NCBI GenBank assembly: GCA_000745135.1
Contig: JQNH01000001.1
Location: forward strand, 1,240,001 to 1,304,000
Source of the DNA: Rhizobiales bacterium YIM 77505
GTDB taxonomy: Bacteria; Pseudomonadota; Alphaproteobacteria; Rhizobiales; Beijerinckiaceae
DNA length: 64,000 nucleotides
Direction: 5' to 3'
The position numbers and the translations under genes were made by a program. Positions 45,395 through 54,993 of this stretch are shown here, piece by piece. Numbering within the stretch: position 1 is the first letter of the stretch; each line of letters opens with the position of its first letter. The notes under the pieces were generated by a model. That model was not told the origin of the DNA and searched no databases. It worked only from the letters and a program-made list of their open reading frames with translations.

Positions 45395-45766
45395 ATGAAA
45401 AAGACGGTGCTCATCGTCGAAGACAATGAGCTCAACATGAAGCTCTTCAACGACCTCCTCGAGGCGCATGGCTACGCGACGTTGAAGACCGGCAATGGCA
45501 TCGAGGCGCTCGAACTCGCCCGGGCCCATCGGCCGGACCTCATCCTGATGGACATCCAGCTCCCCGAGGTTTCGGGACTGGAGGTCACGAAATGGCTCAA
45601 GGAGGACGACGAGCTCAAATCCATCCCGGTGATTGCGGTCACGGCATTCGCAATGAAGGGCGACGAGGAGCGGATCCGGGAGGGTGGCTGCGAGGCGTAT
45701 CTGTCGAAGCCGATCTCAGTCGCCAAGTTCCTCTCGACTGTACGCACCTATCTCGGCTCGGATTGA
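45395..45766 (+). CDS. divK: Single-domain response regulator DivK
   Basis: Polar cell-cycle regulator that, when phosphorylated, redirects the DivL-CckA relay and lowers CtrA activity. The 123-residue receiver has the acidic pocket (Glu9-Asp10), phospho-acceptor Asp53 ([13 protein letters not shown]), Thr83 and Lys105 (LSKPI). It is a full-length, stand-alone receiver. A GGGAGGGG ribosome site lies upstream. pleD begins 13 bases after the stop, as in Caulobacter and rhizobia. Confidence 0.96.
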   Translation: MKKTVLIVEDNELNMKLFNDLLEAHGYATLKTGNGIEALELARAHRPDLILMDIQLPEVSGLEVTKWLKEDDELKSIPVIAVTAFAMKGDEERIREGGCEAYLSKPISVAKFLSTVRTYLGSD

Positions 45767-45779
45767 GAAGCGATCTGCC

Positions 45780-47153
45780 ATGACCGCCCGCGTCCTCGTC
45801 GTCGACGACATCTTCCCTAACGTCAAGCTGCTCGAGACCAAGCTTTCGGCAGAGTATTTCGAAGTCCTCACGGCGATGAACGGGCCTGATGCGCTCGCCA
45901 TCTGTGAGCAGGGGCTTTGCGACATCGTCCTCCTCGACGTGATGATGCCGGGGATGGACGGGTTCGAAGTATGCCGCCGGATCAAGGGCAACCCGTCCAC
46001 CGCCCACCTGCCGGTGGTGATGGTGACGGCCCTCGATCAGCCGAGTGATCGCCTCAAGGGCCTGGACGCAGGTGCCGACGACTTCCTGACGAAGCCGATC
46101 GACGACGTGGCGCTCCTGGCGCGGGTGCGAAGCCTCGTGCGGCTCAAGGCCGTGACGGACGAGCTGCGCAGCCGCGTCGTTGCGTCCCGCGACTACAGCA
46201 TCGGCGATCCCTTGGCCGCCGCCGCGGCCGATATGGGCCTCAACGGACGTCTGCTCCTGGTCGACGACAGGAGGAGCTCCTACGAGCGCCTCGCCGCCGC
46301 GCTCGGCCAGTACCATTCTGTAGAGGTCGACCCTGAGCCCCACCAGGCGCTGGTCAAGGCGGCGGAAGGGGAGTTCGAGCTTGTGCTCGTGAGCCTCGGC
46401 CTGCGCGATTTCGATGGCCTGCGCCTATGCAGCCAGATCCGCTCCCTCGAGCGCACGCGGCATGTGGCGGTGGTGATGATCGCCGAAGCGGACGACCGGC
46501 CGCGTATCTTGCGCGGCCTCGACATCGGCGTGCATGACTTTCTGGTCCGGCCGGTGGACAGAAATGAACTCCTGGCCCGTGTCCGCACGCAGCTTCGGCG
46601 CAAGCGCTTCGCCGACAAACTGCGCGAGTCGGTGCAGGCGTCGATGGAGCTGGCCGTCACGGACGCCCTGACAGGGCTGCACAATCGACGCTACCTGGAC
46701 GGCCACCTCGCTGCCATGTTCAGCGATGCCGTGCGCCGGGGCCGACACCTGTCCCTCCTGGTTCTGGACATCGACCGGTTCAAGCGCGTGAACGACACCT
46801 ATGGGCACGATGCGGGTGACGAGGTGCTGCGGGAGTTCGCCAATCGCATCCGCGCTCAGACCCGAGGGATCGATCTCGTGGCGCGCTACGGCGGCGAGGA
46901 GGTGGTGGTGGCCCTGCCCGACACGACCTTCGAGGGCGCCCATGCCTTGGCCGAGCGGATCCGCGAGCGGGTCGAGGGCAGCCCCTTCACGATCCATCGC
47001 GGCGCCCAATCCATCCATGTGACGGTGTCGGTGGGCGTTTCCGCGCGTCAGGCAGCGGACGCAAGCGCCGGCGATATCCTCAAGCGCGCTGATCTCGCCC
47101 TCTATCGGGCCAAGGAGGCGGGCCGCAATCGCGTCGTGGCGGCAGCCGCCTGA
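45780..47153 (+). CDS. pleD: Diguanylate cyclase response regulator PleD
   Basis: Makes cyclic di-GMP when phosphorylated, controlling polar development. The 457-residue protein has receiver 1 with Asp53 (IVLLDVMMPGMDGFEV), a degenerate receiver 2 in which the acceptor Asp is replaced by Ser (ELVLVSLGLRD), and a GGDEF domain. The active loop reads GGEEV (371-375) rather than GGEEF; the catalytic Glu is kept. The inhibitory RxxD site is present (Arg362-G-I-Asp365). It follows divK by 13 bases. Confidence 0.95.
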   Translation: MTARVLVVDDIFPNVKLLETKLSAEYFEVLTAMNGPDALAICEQGLCDIVLLDVMMPGMDGFEVCRRIKGNPSTAHLPVVMVTALDQPSDRLKGLDAGADDFLTKPIDDVALLARVRSLVRLKAVTDELRSRVVASRDYSIGDPLAAAAADMGLNGRLLLVDDRRSSYERLAAALGQYHSVEVDPEPHQALVKAAEGEFELVLVSLGLRDFDGLRLCSQIRSLERTRHVAVVMIAEADDRPRILRGLDIGVHDFLVRPVDRNELLARVRTQLRRKRFADKLRESVQASMELAVTDALTGLHNRRYLDGHLAAMFSDAVRRGRHLSLLVLDIDRFKRVNDTYGHDAGDEVLREFANRIRAQTRGIDLVARYGGEEVVVALPDTTFEGAHALAERIRERVEGSPFTIHRGAQSIHVTVSVGVSARQAADASAGDILKRADLALYRAKEAGRNRVVAAAA

Positions 47154-47425
47154 GGCGAGGGGGCTTGGCCGCCTGGCGGCTCCGGACTTGCCTTACAGGA
47201 AATCCCGTTTAACCTTGACAATTGATAAAGGGCGGGCGGCGCAGTCTTCGCCTTGCGCGGACCGCACGTCGTTGTACTGTCGCAGCAGGCTTTTCGCTCA
47301 TAGGGTTGCGAAAGCGTGAATGCCCTACGGATGCTCAGGTCCGCCGCATCTCCTGGGTTTTCGTGGGCAAGGCCGGCCCGGGGGCGGTTCGTGCCTCCTC
47401 ATCGCCGTCCCCGGCCGGCCACATG
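47154..47425. other. Gene-free stretch after pleD
   Basis: No convincing reading frame. It contains a perfect TTGACA at 47215-47220 without a matching -10 at normal spacing, and a short imperfect inverted repeat (GCTTTTCGC ... GCGAAAGC) near 47290-47317. A small RNA cannot be excluded but is not supported. Confidence 0.4.
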
Positions 47426-47455
47426 AAAAAAAGGGCGCTGGATAGCGCCCTTTTT
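47426..47455. terminator. Bidirectional terminator between pleD and rpmG
   Basis: GGGCGC at 47433-47438 and GCGCCC at 47445-47450 with a 6-base loop, flanked by A7 on the left and T5 on the right, so it works on either strand. It lies 24 bases after the rpmG stop on the minus strand. Confidence 0.88.
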
Positions 47456-47479
47456 GCGTTGTCCTAAGGTGTCGCGATC

Positions 47480-47647
47480 TTACTTGATCTTCGCCTCTTT
47501 GAATTCAACGTGCTTGCGCGCGACCGGATCATATTTCTTCTTCGACAACTTCTCAGTCATCGTGCGGGAGTTCTTCTTGGTGACGTAGAAATAGCCCGTA
47601 TCGGCGGTGGAGACGAGCTTCACCTTGATGGTGACGGCCTTGGCCAT
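47480..47647 (-). CDS. rpmG: 50S ribosomal protein L33
   Basis: The 55-residue basic protein begins [28 protein letters not shown] and ends [20 protein letters not shown]. It lacks the CxxC zinc pairs, so it is the zinc-free form. The ATG at 47647 fits family length; an upstream ATG at 47692 does not. It stands alone with its own terminator. Confidence 0.97.
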   Translation of the reverse strand: MAKAVTIKVKLVSTADTGYFYVTKKNSRTMTEKLSKKKYDPVARKHVEFKEAKIK

Positions 47648-47694
47648 GGTTGAAACCTTTCCTTTAAGCGCATCGGCCGAGCCGAAACGCAAAG

Positions 47695-47712
47695 GGCCGG
47701 GCGAGCCCGGCC
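47695..47712 (-). terminator. Possible terminator after the Nudix gene
   Basis: GGCCGGGC-GA-GCCCGGCC is a perfect 8-bp inverted repeat lying 57 bases past the Nudix stop on the minus strand. Only three T follow on that strand, so it is a weak or partial terminator. Confidence 0.4.
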
Positions 47713-47768
47713 GAAATCCGCGGGAGGAGATGCACGATCAGGGCGTTCCCGTCAAGACAGGCTGCAGC

Positions 47769-48518
47769 TCATAGGAGCTCGCGCCTAAAGCGCCGCTGAC
47801 GCTCGTAGTAGAAGGGAATGGGCAGCTCATGGGCGAAGCCCAGGTCCAACCGATGCTGAAGCTCGTCGAGGATGGTGTGAGTGATGGCGGGCAGCTCGAG
47901 CTTGCGCGCCTCCGGGAGGCTGACCCAGGCAAGCTCGACGAGCTCGGAATCCGGCCCGACGATGCCCTCCACCTGATCCACCACGAAATCGCGGTCGGTG
48001 GCGAAGAAGCGCGTGTCGAAGCGCTTGGGCCGGCGGGGCGGGGTGATCGCGCGGGCGATGAGCTGCAGCGCCTCGAGGTCAGGAAAAACGCCGCGCTCCC
48101 GAAACGCCGACCAGGGTCCCGGCGGGACCTGCTCAGGGGGCCCGTAGCTCTTGGTGCCGAGGAGGAGGCCGGTTTCCTCGAAGGTCTCGCGGATCGCCGC
48201 AAGGGCCAAGGCCCGGGCACGCTGGGGCGAAGGCCGCGTGACCCGGGCGAGAAGGGCTGCTTCCGCCCGGGCGTGAAGGGCGCCAGCCGCCGGCATGCGG
48301 CGGTCCCCGTCTTCGATCCGACCACCTGGAAAGACGAATTTGCCAGGCATGAAGCGATGGCCCGGGTGGCGGCGGCCCATCAGGACCTTCGGCTCCGGGC
48401 CGGTCCGATCGAGAATGATGAGCGTCGCGGCATCTTTCGGCCGCACATTCGGCCACTGCCGCTCGCGCTCAGCCGCGGTCAACCGATCCGCAAGAACCTG
48501 CCCCCTCGATTCGCTCAC
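47769..48518 (-). CDS. Nudix hydrolase (NUDT19-like)
   Basis: Hydrolyses a nucleoside diphosphate linked to another group; relatives act on CoA derivatives. The 249-residue protein has a split Nudix box: GKFVFPGGRIEDGD (residues 60-72), about 30 inserted residues, then AAIRETFEETGLLL (108-120) with the metal-binding Glu residues. This split is typical of the NUDT19 branch. The start is a GTG at 48518, six bases after GGAGGG; no ATG fits. It lies 15 bases after the DUF983 gene. Confidence 0.9.
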   Translation of the reverse strand: MSESRGQVLADRLTAAERERQWPNVRPKDAATLIILDRTGPEPKVLMGRRHPGHRFMPGKFVFPGGRIEDGDRRMPAAGALHARAEAALLARVTRPSPQRARALALAAIRETFEETGLLLGTKSYGPPEQVPPGPWSAFRERGVFPDLEALQLIARAITPPRRPKRFDTRFFATDRDFVVDQVEGIVGPDSELVELAWVSLPEARKLELPAITHTILDELQHRLDLGFAHELPIPFYYERQRRFRRELL

Positions 48519-48533
48519 GCCAGCCCTCCGCCC

Positions 48534-48947
48534 TCATGGTCCGGGGGCGCCGCGTCCCTCCGCCCCGAAGCCGTGCATGCCTAGCGCGTATTGAAGGCCC
48601 ACGACAGCGCCTTTCACCGGTTGCAGCAGGACAAGGCAGAGGACGATCGTCAGGATGGGCCACAGGGCGAGATGGGCCCAGAGCGGCACCTCGAGCCGCG
48701 TCTCCGCCAAGAGAATGGCATAGCCGATCAGGTGCCCCACCAGAAAGATCACGATGTAGGGAGGGAAATCGTCGGCGCGATGGTGGTGCAGCGTCGTCCG
48801 ACAGTCAGGGCATTCGGAGGCGACCTTGAGAAAGCGCGGGAACAGGCGGCCGGTCCCGCAGGCCGGGCAGCGGCAAGCAAGGCCACGCCGGACGGCCGCC
48901 ATGGCAGCGGGGCGGCCTTCGCACGTCACTCGTCCAGGGGATGCCAT
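48534..48947 (-). CDS. DUF983 family zinc-ribbon membrane protein
   Basis: The 137-residue protein has two CxxC pairs (CRCPAC and CPDC) in RRGLACRCPACGTGRLFPRFLKVASECPDC, then HHHRADDFPPYIVIFLVGHLIGY and two membrane segments. This is the DUF983 layout, often near cytochrome oxidase assembly genes elsewhere, though not here. AGGAGA just upstream supports the ATG at 48947, inside the last 22 bases of rnr. An ATG at 48902 is the alternative. Confidence 0.88.
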   Translation of the reverse strand: MASPGRVTCEGRPAAMAAVRRGLACRCPACGTGRLFPRFLKVASECPDCRTTLHHHRADDFPPYIVIFLVGHLIGYAILLAETRLEVPLWAHLALWPILTIVLCLVLLQPVKGAVVGLQYALGMHGFGAEGRGAPGP

Positions 48948-51268
48948 CCGGTCTCCTCAGCCTTCTGCCGTCCGCGGGAGCTTGGTCGCCGGGCCTTGAT
49001 GCGCGCCTTGATCGGCGATCGAGCGAGCGCCGTCCGCCGCCTTGCCCGCCCTTCCGAGCGGCGAAGCCCGGACCGTCCTTCAGATAAAAGTTCGAACCGG
49101 AGCGCGCCAGCAACCGGTGCCGCCTCGACGAGCTTCACTTCGACGCGGTCGCCGAGCCGAAACGTCTCGCCGGTCCGGTCGCCCACCATGGCGTGCCGCG
49201 CCTCGTCGAACCGGTAGTAATCGGCGCCGATGGTAGAGGCCGGCACGAAGCCGTCGGCCCCCGTCTCGGCGAGCTTGATGAAGAGCCCGGCCCGCGTGAC
49301 GCCCGAAATCTGGCCCTCGAACACCGTCCCGATGCGGTCGGCGAGGTGATGGGCGATCAGACGGTCGACGGTTTCGCGCTCGGCCTTCATGGCCCGGCGC
49401 TCGGCCACCGAGATGCGAGCGCTGATCTCCGCGAGCTCCGCGTCCGTGATGCTGTCGGGGAGCCCGTCGTCGCCGAGCTTGAGCGCGCTGATCAAAGCGC
49501 GGTGGACGATGAGGTCAGCGTAGCGGCGGATAGGAGAGGTGAAGTGCGCGTAGCGGCGCAAGTTCAGTCCGAAATGGCCGTAGTTCTCGGATGCGTATTC
49601 GGCCTGAGCCTGCGAGCGCAGCACGACCTCATTGACGAACACCTCGTGCTCGGAGCCTTTGACGCTGGCGAGGATGCGGTTGAAAAGGGCCGGTTTCAGC
49701 GCTCCCTGCTTGGGCAGCTTCAGTCCGATGGATGCGAGCACCTCGCCCAAAGCCCGCATCTTCTCCAAAGACGGCTCGTCATGGACCCGGTAGACGAGGG
49801 GGGAACGGGCCTTCTCCAGGGTCTCCGCCGCCGCAACGTTCGCCTGGATCATGAATTCCTCGATGAGACGGTGCGCTTCAAGCCTTTCCGGCGTGATGAT
49901 GCGGTCCACCGTCCCATCGGGTTTCAGCAGGATCTTGCGTTCAGGCAGGTCGAGATCGAGCGGCTCCCGGGCATCCCGCCCCTTCTTGAGCGCGGCATAG
50001 GCGGCCCAGAGCGGTCTCAGGATAGGGTCGAGCAGCGGGCCCGTGACGTCGTCCAACCGTCCGTCGATCGCGGCCTGCGCCTGATCATACGAAAGCTTGG
50101 CCGCAGAGCGCATCATGACGCGATGGAAGCTGTGCCGCTTCTTGCGCCCGTCCGCGCCAAAGACCATCCGGACGGCGAGGGCAGGGCGATCCTCCTCGGG
50201 GCGAAGGGAGCACAGATCATTGGAGATGCGCTCCGGCAACATCGGCACGACCCGATCCGGGAAATAGACCGAATTGCCGCGTTCGAGCGCCTCGCGGTCG
50301 AGGGCTGAGCCCGGCCGGACATAGGCGGCGACGTCGGCGATGGCGACGGTGATGATGAAGCCGCCCGGATTGCCAGGGTCTGCATCCGGTGACGCATACA
50401 CGGCATCGTCGTGGTCCTTGGCGTCGGGGGGATCGATGGTGATGAGGGGCAGCCGGCGCCAGTCCTCGCGCCCGGCAAGGGTCGCCGGCCTTGCCGCCTC
50501 CGCTTCCGCCAGCACGTCGCGCGGGAAGATGTGGGGAATGTCGTGGGCATGGATGGCGATGAGGCTCACCGCCCGTTCAGATTTCAGGGAGCCGAGCCGC
50601 TCACGCACCTTGGCCTGAGGCAGACCGTGGCGGCCCTGTCTCGTCACCGTGGCGGCCACGAGGTCGCCGTCGCGGGCCTCGCCTTCCTCCCCTGCAGCGA
50701 TGTGAAGCTCGCGGCCTTGCGCCTTCTTGTCGACCGGCACGAGCCGGCCGCCGCCGGGGGACGCGCGGAAGACGCCCAGCACCGGCGCCTTCTGCTTGCC
50801 GATGATCTTGATGACGCGGCCCGCGTAGCGGTGAACCCCGTCGTGTTCCGCGAGGGGCTCCACCCGGATGAGCGCCCGGTCGCCGACCCCAGGGGCGGGT
50901 TGGCCGGACCGCGACCGGCGGGGCACGGTGACGAGGATCTTCGGGACCGGGCCGTGTTCGTCCTCGTCCCATTCCTCGGGCTCGGCCACGAGTTCGCCAT
51001 CTCGGTCGCGGCCGCGGATATCGGCGATCACGACCGGAGGGAGCCGCCCCGCCTTGCGCAGTCGCCGCCCGCGACGGTCGACGGCGCCTTCCTCCTCCAG
51101 CTCCTTGAGCATCTGCTTGAGCCAGATGCGGTCGCCTCCAGTGACGCCGAAGGCGCGCGCGATGTCCCGCTTGCCGACCTTGCCGGAGGCGTTCGCGATG
51201 TAAGCGACGACTTCGTCACGGGAGGGCAGGCGGGCTTCTGAGGAAGGATGGGGGGCACGTTTGGCCAA
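48926..51268 (-). CDS. rnr: Ribonuclease R
   Basis: Processive 3'-5' exoribonuclease that degrades structured RNA and works with tmRNA/SmpB on non-stop messages. The 780-residue protein has an N-terminal winged helix (GKVGKRDIARAFGVTGGDRIWLKQML), cold-shock domains, the RNB catalytic core (TIDPPDAKDHDDAVYA with the metal-binding Asp residues), an S1 domain (GTVFEGQISGVTRAGLFIKL), and a basic tail. No ATG fits the start: a TTG at 51268 (AKRAPHPSSEAR) is used, with AGGAG ten bases upstream, and another TTG at 51289 is possible. Confidence 0.94.
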   Translation of the reverse strand: MAKRAPHPSSEARLPSRDEVVAYIANASGKVGKRDIARAFGVTGGDRIWLKQMLKELEEEGAVDRRGRRLRKAGRLPPVVIADIRGRDRDGELVAEPEEWDEDEHGPVPKILVTVPRRSRSGQPAPGVGDRALIRVEPLAEHDGVHRYAGRVIKIIGKQKAPVLGVFRASPGGGRLVPVDKKAQGRELHIAAGEEGEARDGDLVAATVTRQGRHGLPQAKVRERLGSLKSERAVSLIAIHAHDIPHIFPRDVLAEAEAARPATLAGREDWRRLPLITIDPPDAKDHDDAVYASPDADPGNPGGFIITVAIADVAAYVRPGSALDREALERGNSVYFPDRVVPMLPERISNDLCSLRPEEDRPALAVRMVFGADGRKKRHSFHRVMMRSAAKLSYDQAQAAIDGRLDDVTGPLLDPILRPLWAAYAALKKGRDAREPLDLDLPERKILLKPDGTVDRIITPERLEAHRLIEEFMIQANVAAAETLEKARSPLVYRVHDEPSLEKMRALGEVLASIGLKLPKQGALKPALFNRILASVKGSEHEVFVNEVVLRSQAQAEYASENYGHFGLNLRRYAHFTSPIRRYADLIVHRALISALKLGDDGLPDSITDAELAEISARISVAERRAMKAERETVDRLIAHHLADRIGTVFEGQISGVTRAGLFIKLAETGADGFVPASTIGADYYRFDEARHAMVGDRTGETFRLGDRVEVKLVEAAPVAGALRFELLSEGRSGLRRSEGRARRRTALARSPIKARIKARRPSSRGRQKAEETGWHPLDE

Positions 51269-51421
51269 GGCGAATTCGCTCCTCGTCAACCGTCGCTCGG
51301 TCTAAGAAACGATCCTATCTTGAACGCTCGACAGGCACGAAAGTCCCGCTTCTCCTGGAGAACGCCCGCGGGGTCGCACGAGAGGTCTGAGCGTATGGCG
51401 ACAGGGAGCGGAGCTCCCGAC

Positions 51422-51452
51422 AAGAAAAGGCCGGAGCCGCCAGGCTCCGGCC
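51422..51452 (-). terminator. Terminator after glnA
   Basis: GGCCGGAGC at 51429-51437 and GCTCCGGCC at 51444-51452 form a 9-bp stem with a 6-base loop; on the minus strand TTTTCTT follows. It lies 40 bases after the glnA stop and separates it from rnr. Confidence 0.92.
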
Positions 51453-51491
51453 AAGGCAGGTCGCAGGCCGCGACCGGGAGGAAGCGGATCG

Positions 51492-52901
51492 CTAGTTCGA
51501 ATAGTACATCACGAACTCGACCGGATGCGGCGTCATCTCGAACCGCGCCACCTCGGTCATCTTGAGCTCGATGAAGCTGTCGATGAGGTCGTCGGTGAAG
51601 ACGCCGCCGGCCTTGAGGAAGGCCCGGTCCTTGTCGAGGTTCGTAAGCGCCTCGCGCAACGAACCGCAGACGGTCGGGATCTTCTTCAATTCCCGCGGCG
51701 GCAGGTCATAGAGGTCCTTGTCCATGGCCGGACCGGGATCGATCTTGTTCAGGATCCCGTCGAGACCCGCCATCGTCATGGCAGCAAAGGCGAGGTAGGG
51801 GTTCGCCATTGGATCGGGGAAGCGGATCTCGACGCGCTTCGCCTTGGGATTGGTCGTCCACGGAATGCGGCAGGAGGCCGAGCGGTTGCGCGACGAATAG
51901 GCGAGAAGCACCGGCGCCTCGTAGCCCGGGACCAGCCGCTTGTAGGAATTTGTCGACGGGTTGGTGAAGGCGTTCAGCGCCTTGGCGTGCTTGATGATGC
52001 CGCCGATGTACCAGAGGCATTCCTGGCTGAGATCCGCGTATTTGTTGCCGGCGAAGAGCGGCTTGCCGTCCTTCCAGATCGACTGGTGGACATGCATGCC
52101 CGAGCCGTTGTCGCCATAGACCGGCTTCGGCATGAAAGTTGCCGTCTTTCCATAGCTTTGGGCGACATTGTGAATGCAGTACTTGTAGATCTGCATCTGG
52201 TCGGCCATCAGCGTCAGCGTGTCGAACTTCATGCCGAGCTCATGCTGGGCCGAGGCGACCTCGTGGTGGTGCTTTTCCACCTTCACGCCCATCGCGGCCA
52301 TGGCCGCGAGCATTTCGCCCCGCATGTCTTGGGCTGAATCCTGGGGCGGGACGGGGAAATAGCCGCCCTTCGTCTGGATGCGGTGGCCGAGATTGCCGCC
52401 CTCATACTCGGTGTCGCCGTTGGTCGGCAGTTCGATATTGTCGAGCTTGAAGCCCGTATTGTAGGGGTCGGCCGAGAAGCGGACGTCGTCGAAGATGAAG
52501 AACTCGGCTTCCGGGCCGACGTAAATGGTGTCGCCGATGCCGGTGGACTTCAGATAAGCCTCGGCCTTCTTGGCGACGCCGCGCGGGTCGCGGCTGTAGG
52601 GCTCGCCCGTCGACGGCTCCAGAATGTCGCAAACGATGGACATCGTCGCGGCCGAGAAGAACGGATCCATGCACGCCGTCTGCGGGTCCGGCATCAAGGT
52701 CATGTCGGATTCGTTGATGGCCTTCCAGCCGGCGATCGAGGAGCCGTCGAACATCACGCCTTCGGCGAAGGTGTCCTCATCGATGATGGACACGTCGAAG
52801 GTGACGTGCTGCCATTTGCCGCGCGGATCCGTGAAGCGGAAGTCGACGTATTTGACGTCGTTGTCCTTGATCGCCGCCAGCACATCCTTGGCCGTCTTCA
52901 T
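51492..52901 (-). CDS. glnA: Glutamine synthetase, type I
   Basis: Makes glutamine from glutamate and ammonium with ATP. The 469-residue protein has the signature motifs [46 protein letters not shown] and [13 protein letters not shown], and the adenylylation Tyr in the DLYDLPPRE segment, so it is the GSI-beta form regulated by GlnE. glnB lies 67 bases upstream on the same strand, the usual glnBA order. Confidence 0.98.
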   Translation of the reverse strand: MKTAKDVLAAIKDNDVKYVDFRFTDPRGKWQHVTFDVSIIDEDTFAEGVMFDGSSIAGWKAINESDMTLMPDPQTACMDPFFSAATMSIVCDILEPSTGEPYSRDPRGVAKKAEAYLKSTGIGDTIYVGPEAEFFIFDDVRFSADPYNTGFKLDNIELPTNGDTEYEGGNLGHRIQTKGGYFPVPPQDSAQDMRGEMLAAMAAMGVKVEKHHHEVASAQHELGMKFDTLTLMADQMQIYKYCIHNVAQSYGKTATFMPKPVYGDNGSGMHVHQSIWKDGKPLFAGNKYADLSQECLWYIGGIIKHAKALNAFTNPSTNSYKRLVPGYEAPVLLAYSSRNRSASCRIPWTTNPKAKRVEIRFPDPMANPYLAFAAMTMAGLDGILNKIDPGPAMDKDLYDLPPRELKKIPTVCGSLREALTNLDKDRAFLKAGGVFTDDLIDSFIELKMTEVARFEMTPHPVEFVMYYSN

Positions 52902-52968
52902 TCCTGGTCCTCTTTCTGCCCTGTGAAAGCGAAGGGCGGCCGGACGGCCGCCTCAGATAGGTTGGCGA

Positions 52969-53358
<390 letters not shown>

Positions 53359-53485
53359 TTAGCATCAAGCCTGGCGCGCATCCACGCTTCCGCATTCACC
53401 TTCGCACAAATCGCGTGCAGATCCTGCGTAAAAGATGGGCAATTCGCCGAGAGCGCGGGCAAAGCCGTCTGGCTCGGGAGCGAGC

Positions 53486-54982
53486 ATGAGCCGCCTCCTC
53501 ACAACCGCCGAAATGAGAGCGGCTGATGCCGCTGCCATCGCCGCTGGCGTGTCCGGCTATACGCTCATGAACCGGGCCGGCGAGGCGGTCGCGAAGCATG
53601 CGGCGGCGATGAAGCGGGCGGACGGGCGGATCGTCGTGCTGTGCGGCCCTGGCAACAATGGCGGCGATGGCTTCGTGGCGGCGCGTCTCCTGCGGGAACA
53701 AGGCCATCGCGTCGAGGTCGCCCTCTTGGGGGCGAAGGCCGACCTTCGCGGCGACGCCGCCTCGGCGGCTGCGGACTGGCCGGGCCCCATCGTGCGGCCG
53801 GACGAGAGCGATCTTGGCGGCGCAGAGCTCTTGATCGATGCGCTCTTCGGCGCCGGTCTCAGCCGCGACCTTGCCGGCGAGGCACGCGCTCTCGTCGAGC
53901 GGATGAACGCCTCAGGCCGGCCGATCCTCGCCGTCGACATCCCGTCCGGGGTCGATGGAGACACCGGCGCTGTCCGCGGCGCGGCCGTCACGGCGTCGGC
54001 GACGATCACCTTCGCTCGCCGCAAACCCGGTCACCTCCTGCTCCCGGGCCGTACCTTGTGCGGCGCCATCCTGGTCGCTGACATCGGCATCCTCGACAGC
54101 GTCCTCGAGAGTGTTGCTGGACAGACCTTCGCCAACAGCCCTTCGCTCTGGGGGGAGCTCTTCCCCGCGCCTTCTCTCGACACGCATAAATATAAGCGTG
54201 GGCATGCGCTCGTGGTCTGCGGGGATGCCCTGCACACCGGGGCGGCACGCCTCGCGGCCCGCGCGGCCCTGCGCACCGGGGCAGGGCTGGTGACGCTAGC
54301 CTCTCCTTCGGAGGCCTTGGCGGTGAATGCAGCGCATCTGACCGCCATCATGCTCAGGCGTTGCGACGGGCCGGCCGATCTTGCGGCCCTTCTTGCCGAT
54401 CGGCGGTTCAACGTGGCGGCCCTGGGGCCGGCGCTCGGCGTCGGGCCAAGGACGTGCAACGCGGTCGAGGCGGTGTTGACCGCAGGGCGGGCCGCGGTCC
54501 TGGACGCGGACGCGCTGACCAGCTTCGAAGGGCGGGCGGCGGATCTGGCGGGGCTGGCGACGCACGGCCCCTGGCCGGTCCTTACGCCTCATACCGGCGA
54601 GTTCGAGCGGCTCTTCGCCGGACAACGGGCGATCGTCGGAGCTCAGTCGAAGCTCGCTCGCGCCCGGCAAGCAGCGGCGTTCGTCAACGGAGTGGTGGTC
54701 CTCAAAGGGCCCGATACGGTCATCGCGGCGCCCGACGGGCGAGCCGCCATCAACGAGAACGCAACGCCTTATCTTGCCACGGCGGGGTCCGGGGACGTGC
54801 TCACGGGCATCATCGCAGGACTGCTCGCCCAGGGCATGCCGCCTTTCGAAGCCGCATGCGCCGGTGTGTGGCTACACGCCGAGGCGGGCCGGCGCTTCGG
54901 GCCGGGCTTGATCGCCGAAGATCTGCCCGAGGCGCTGCCAGGAGCTTTGCAGGATCTCCTGACATCCCTCGGCTTGGTCTGA
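53486..54982 (+). CDS. nnr: Bifunctional NAD(P)H-hydrate epimerase / ADP-dependent dehydratase
   Basis: Repairs hydrated NADH and NADPH. The 498-residue fusion has an N-terminal YjeF_N epimerase domain (LLTTAEMRAADAAAIAAG, VLCGPGNNGGDGFVAARLL, VDIPSGVDGDTG) and a C-terminal kinase-like dehydratase domain (HKYKRGHALVVCGD, PVLTPHTGEFERLF, and the phosphate-binding GSGDVLTGIIAGLLAQG). Both active sites look complete. GGGAG five bases upstream sets the ATG at 53486. It is divergent from glnB. Confidence 0.95.
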   Translation: MSRLLTTAEMRAADAAAIAAGVSGYTLMNRAGEAVAKHAAAMKRADGRIVVLCGPGNNGGDGFVAARLLREQGHRVEVALLGAKADLRGDAASAAADWPGPIVRPDESDLGGAELLIDALFGAGLSRDLAGEARALVERMNASGRPILAVDIPSGVDGDTGAVRGAAVTASATITFARRKPGHLLLPGRTLCGAILVADIGILDSVLESVAGQTFANSPSLWGELFPAPSLDTHKYKRGHALVVCGDALHTGAARLAARAALRTGAGLVTLASPSEALAVNAAHLTAIMLRRCDGPADLAALLADRRFNVAALGPALGVGPRTCNAVEAVLTAGRAAVLDADALTSFEGRAADLAGLATHGPWPVLTPHTGEFERLFAGQRAIVGAQSKLARARQAAAFVNGVVVLKGPDTVIAAPDGRAAINENATPYLATAGSGDVLTGIIAGLLAQGMPPFEAACAGVWLHAEAGRRFGPGLIAEDLPEALPGALQDLLTSLGLV

Positions 54983-54993
54983 GCTCCCGGCGG

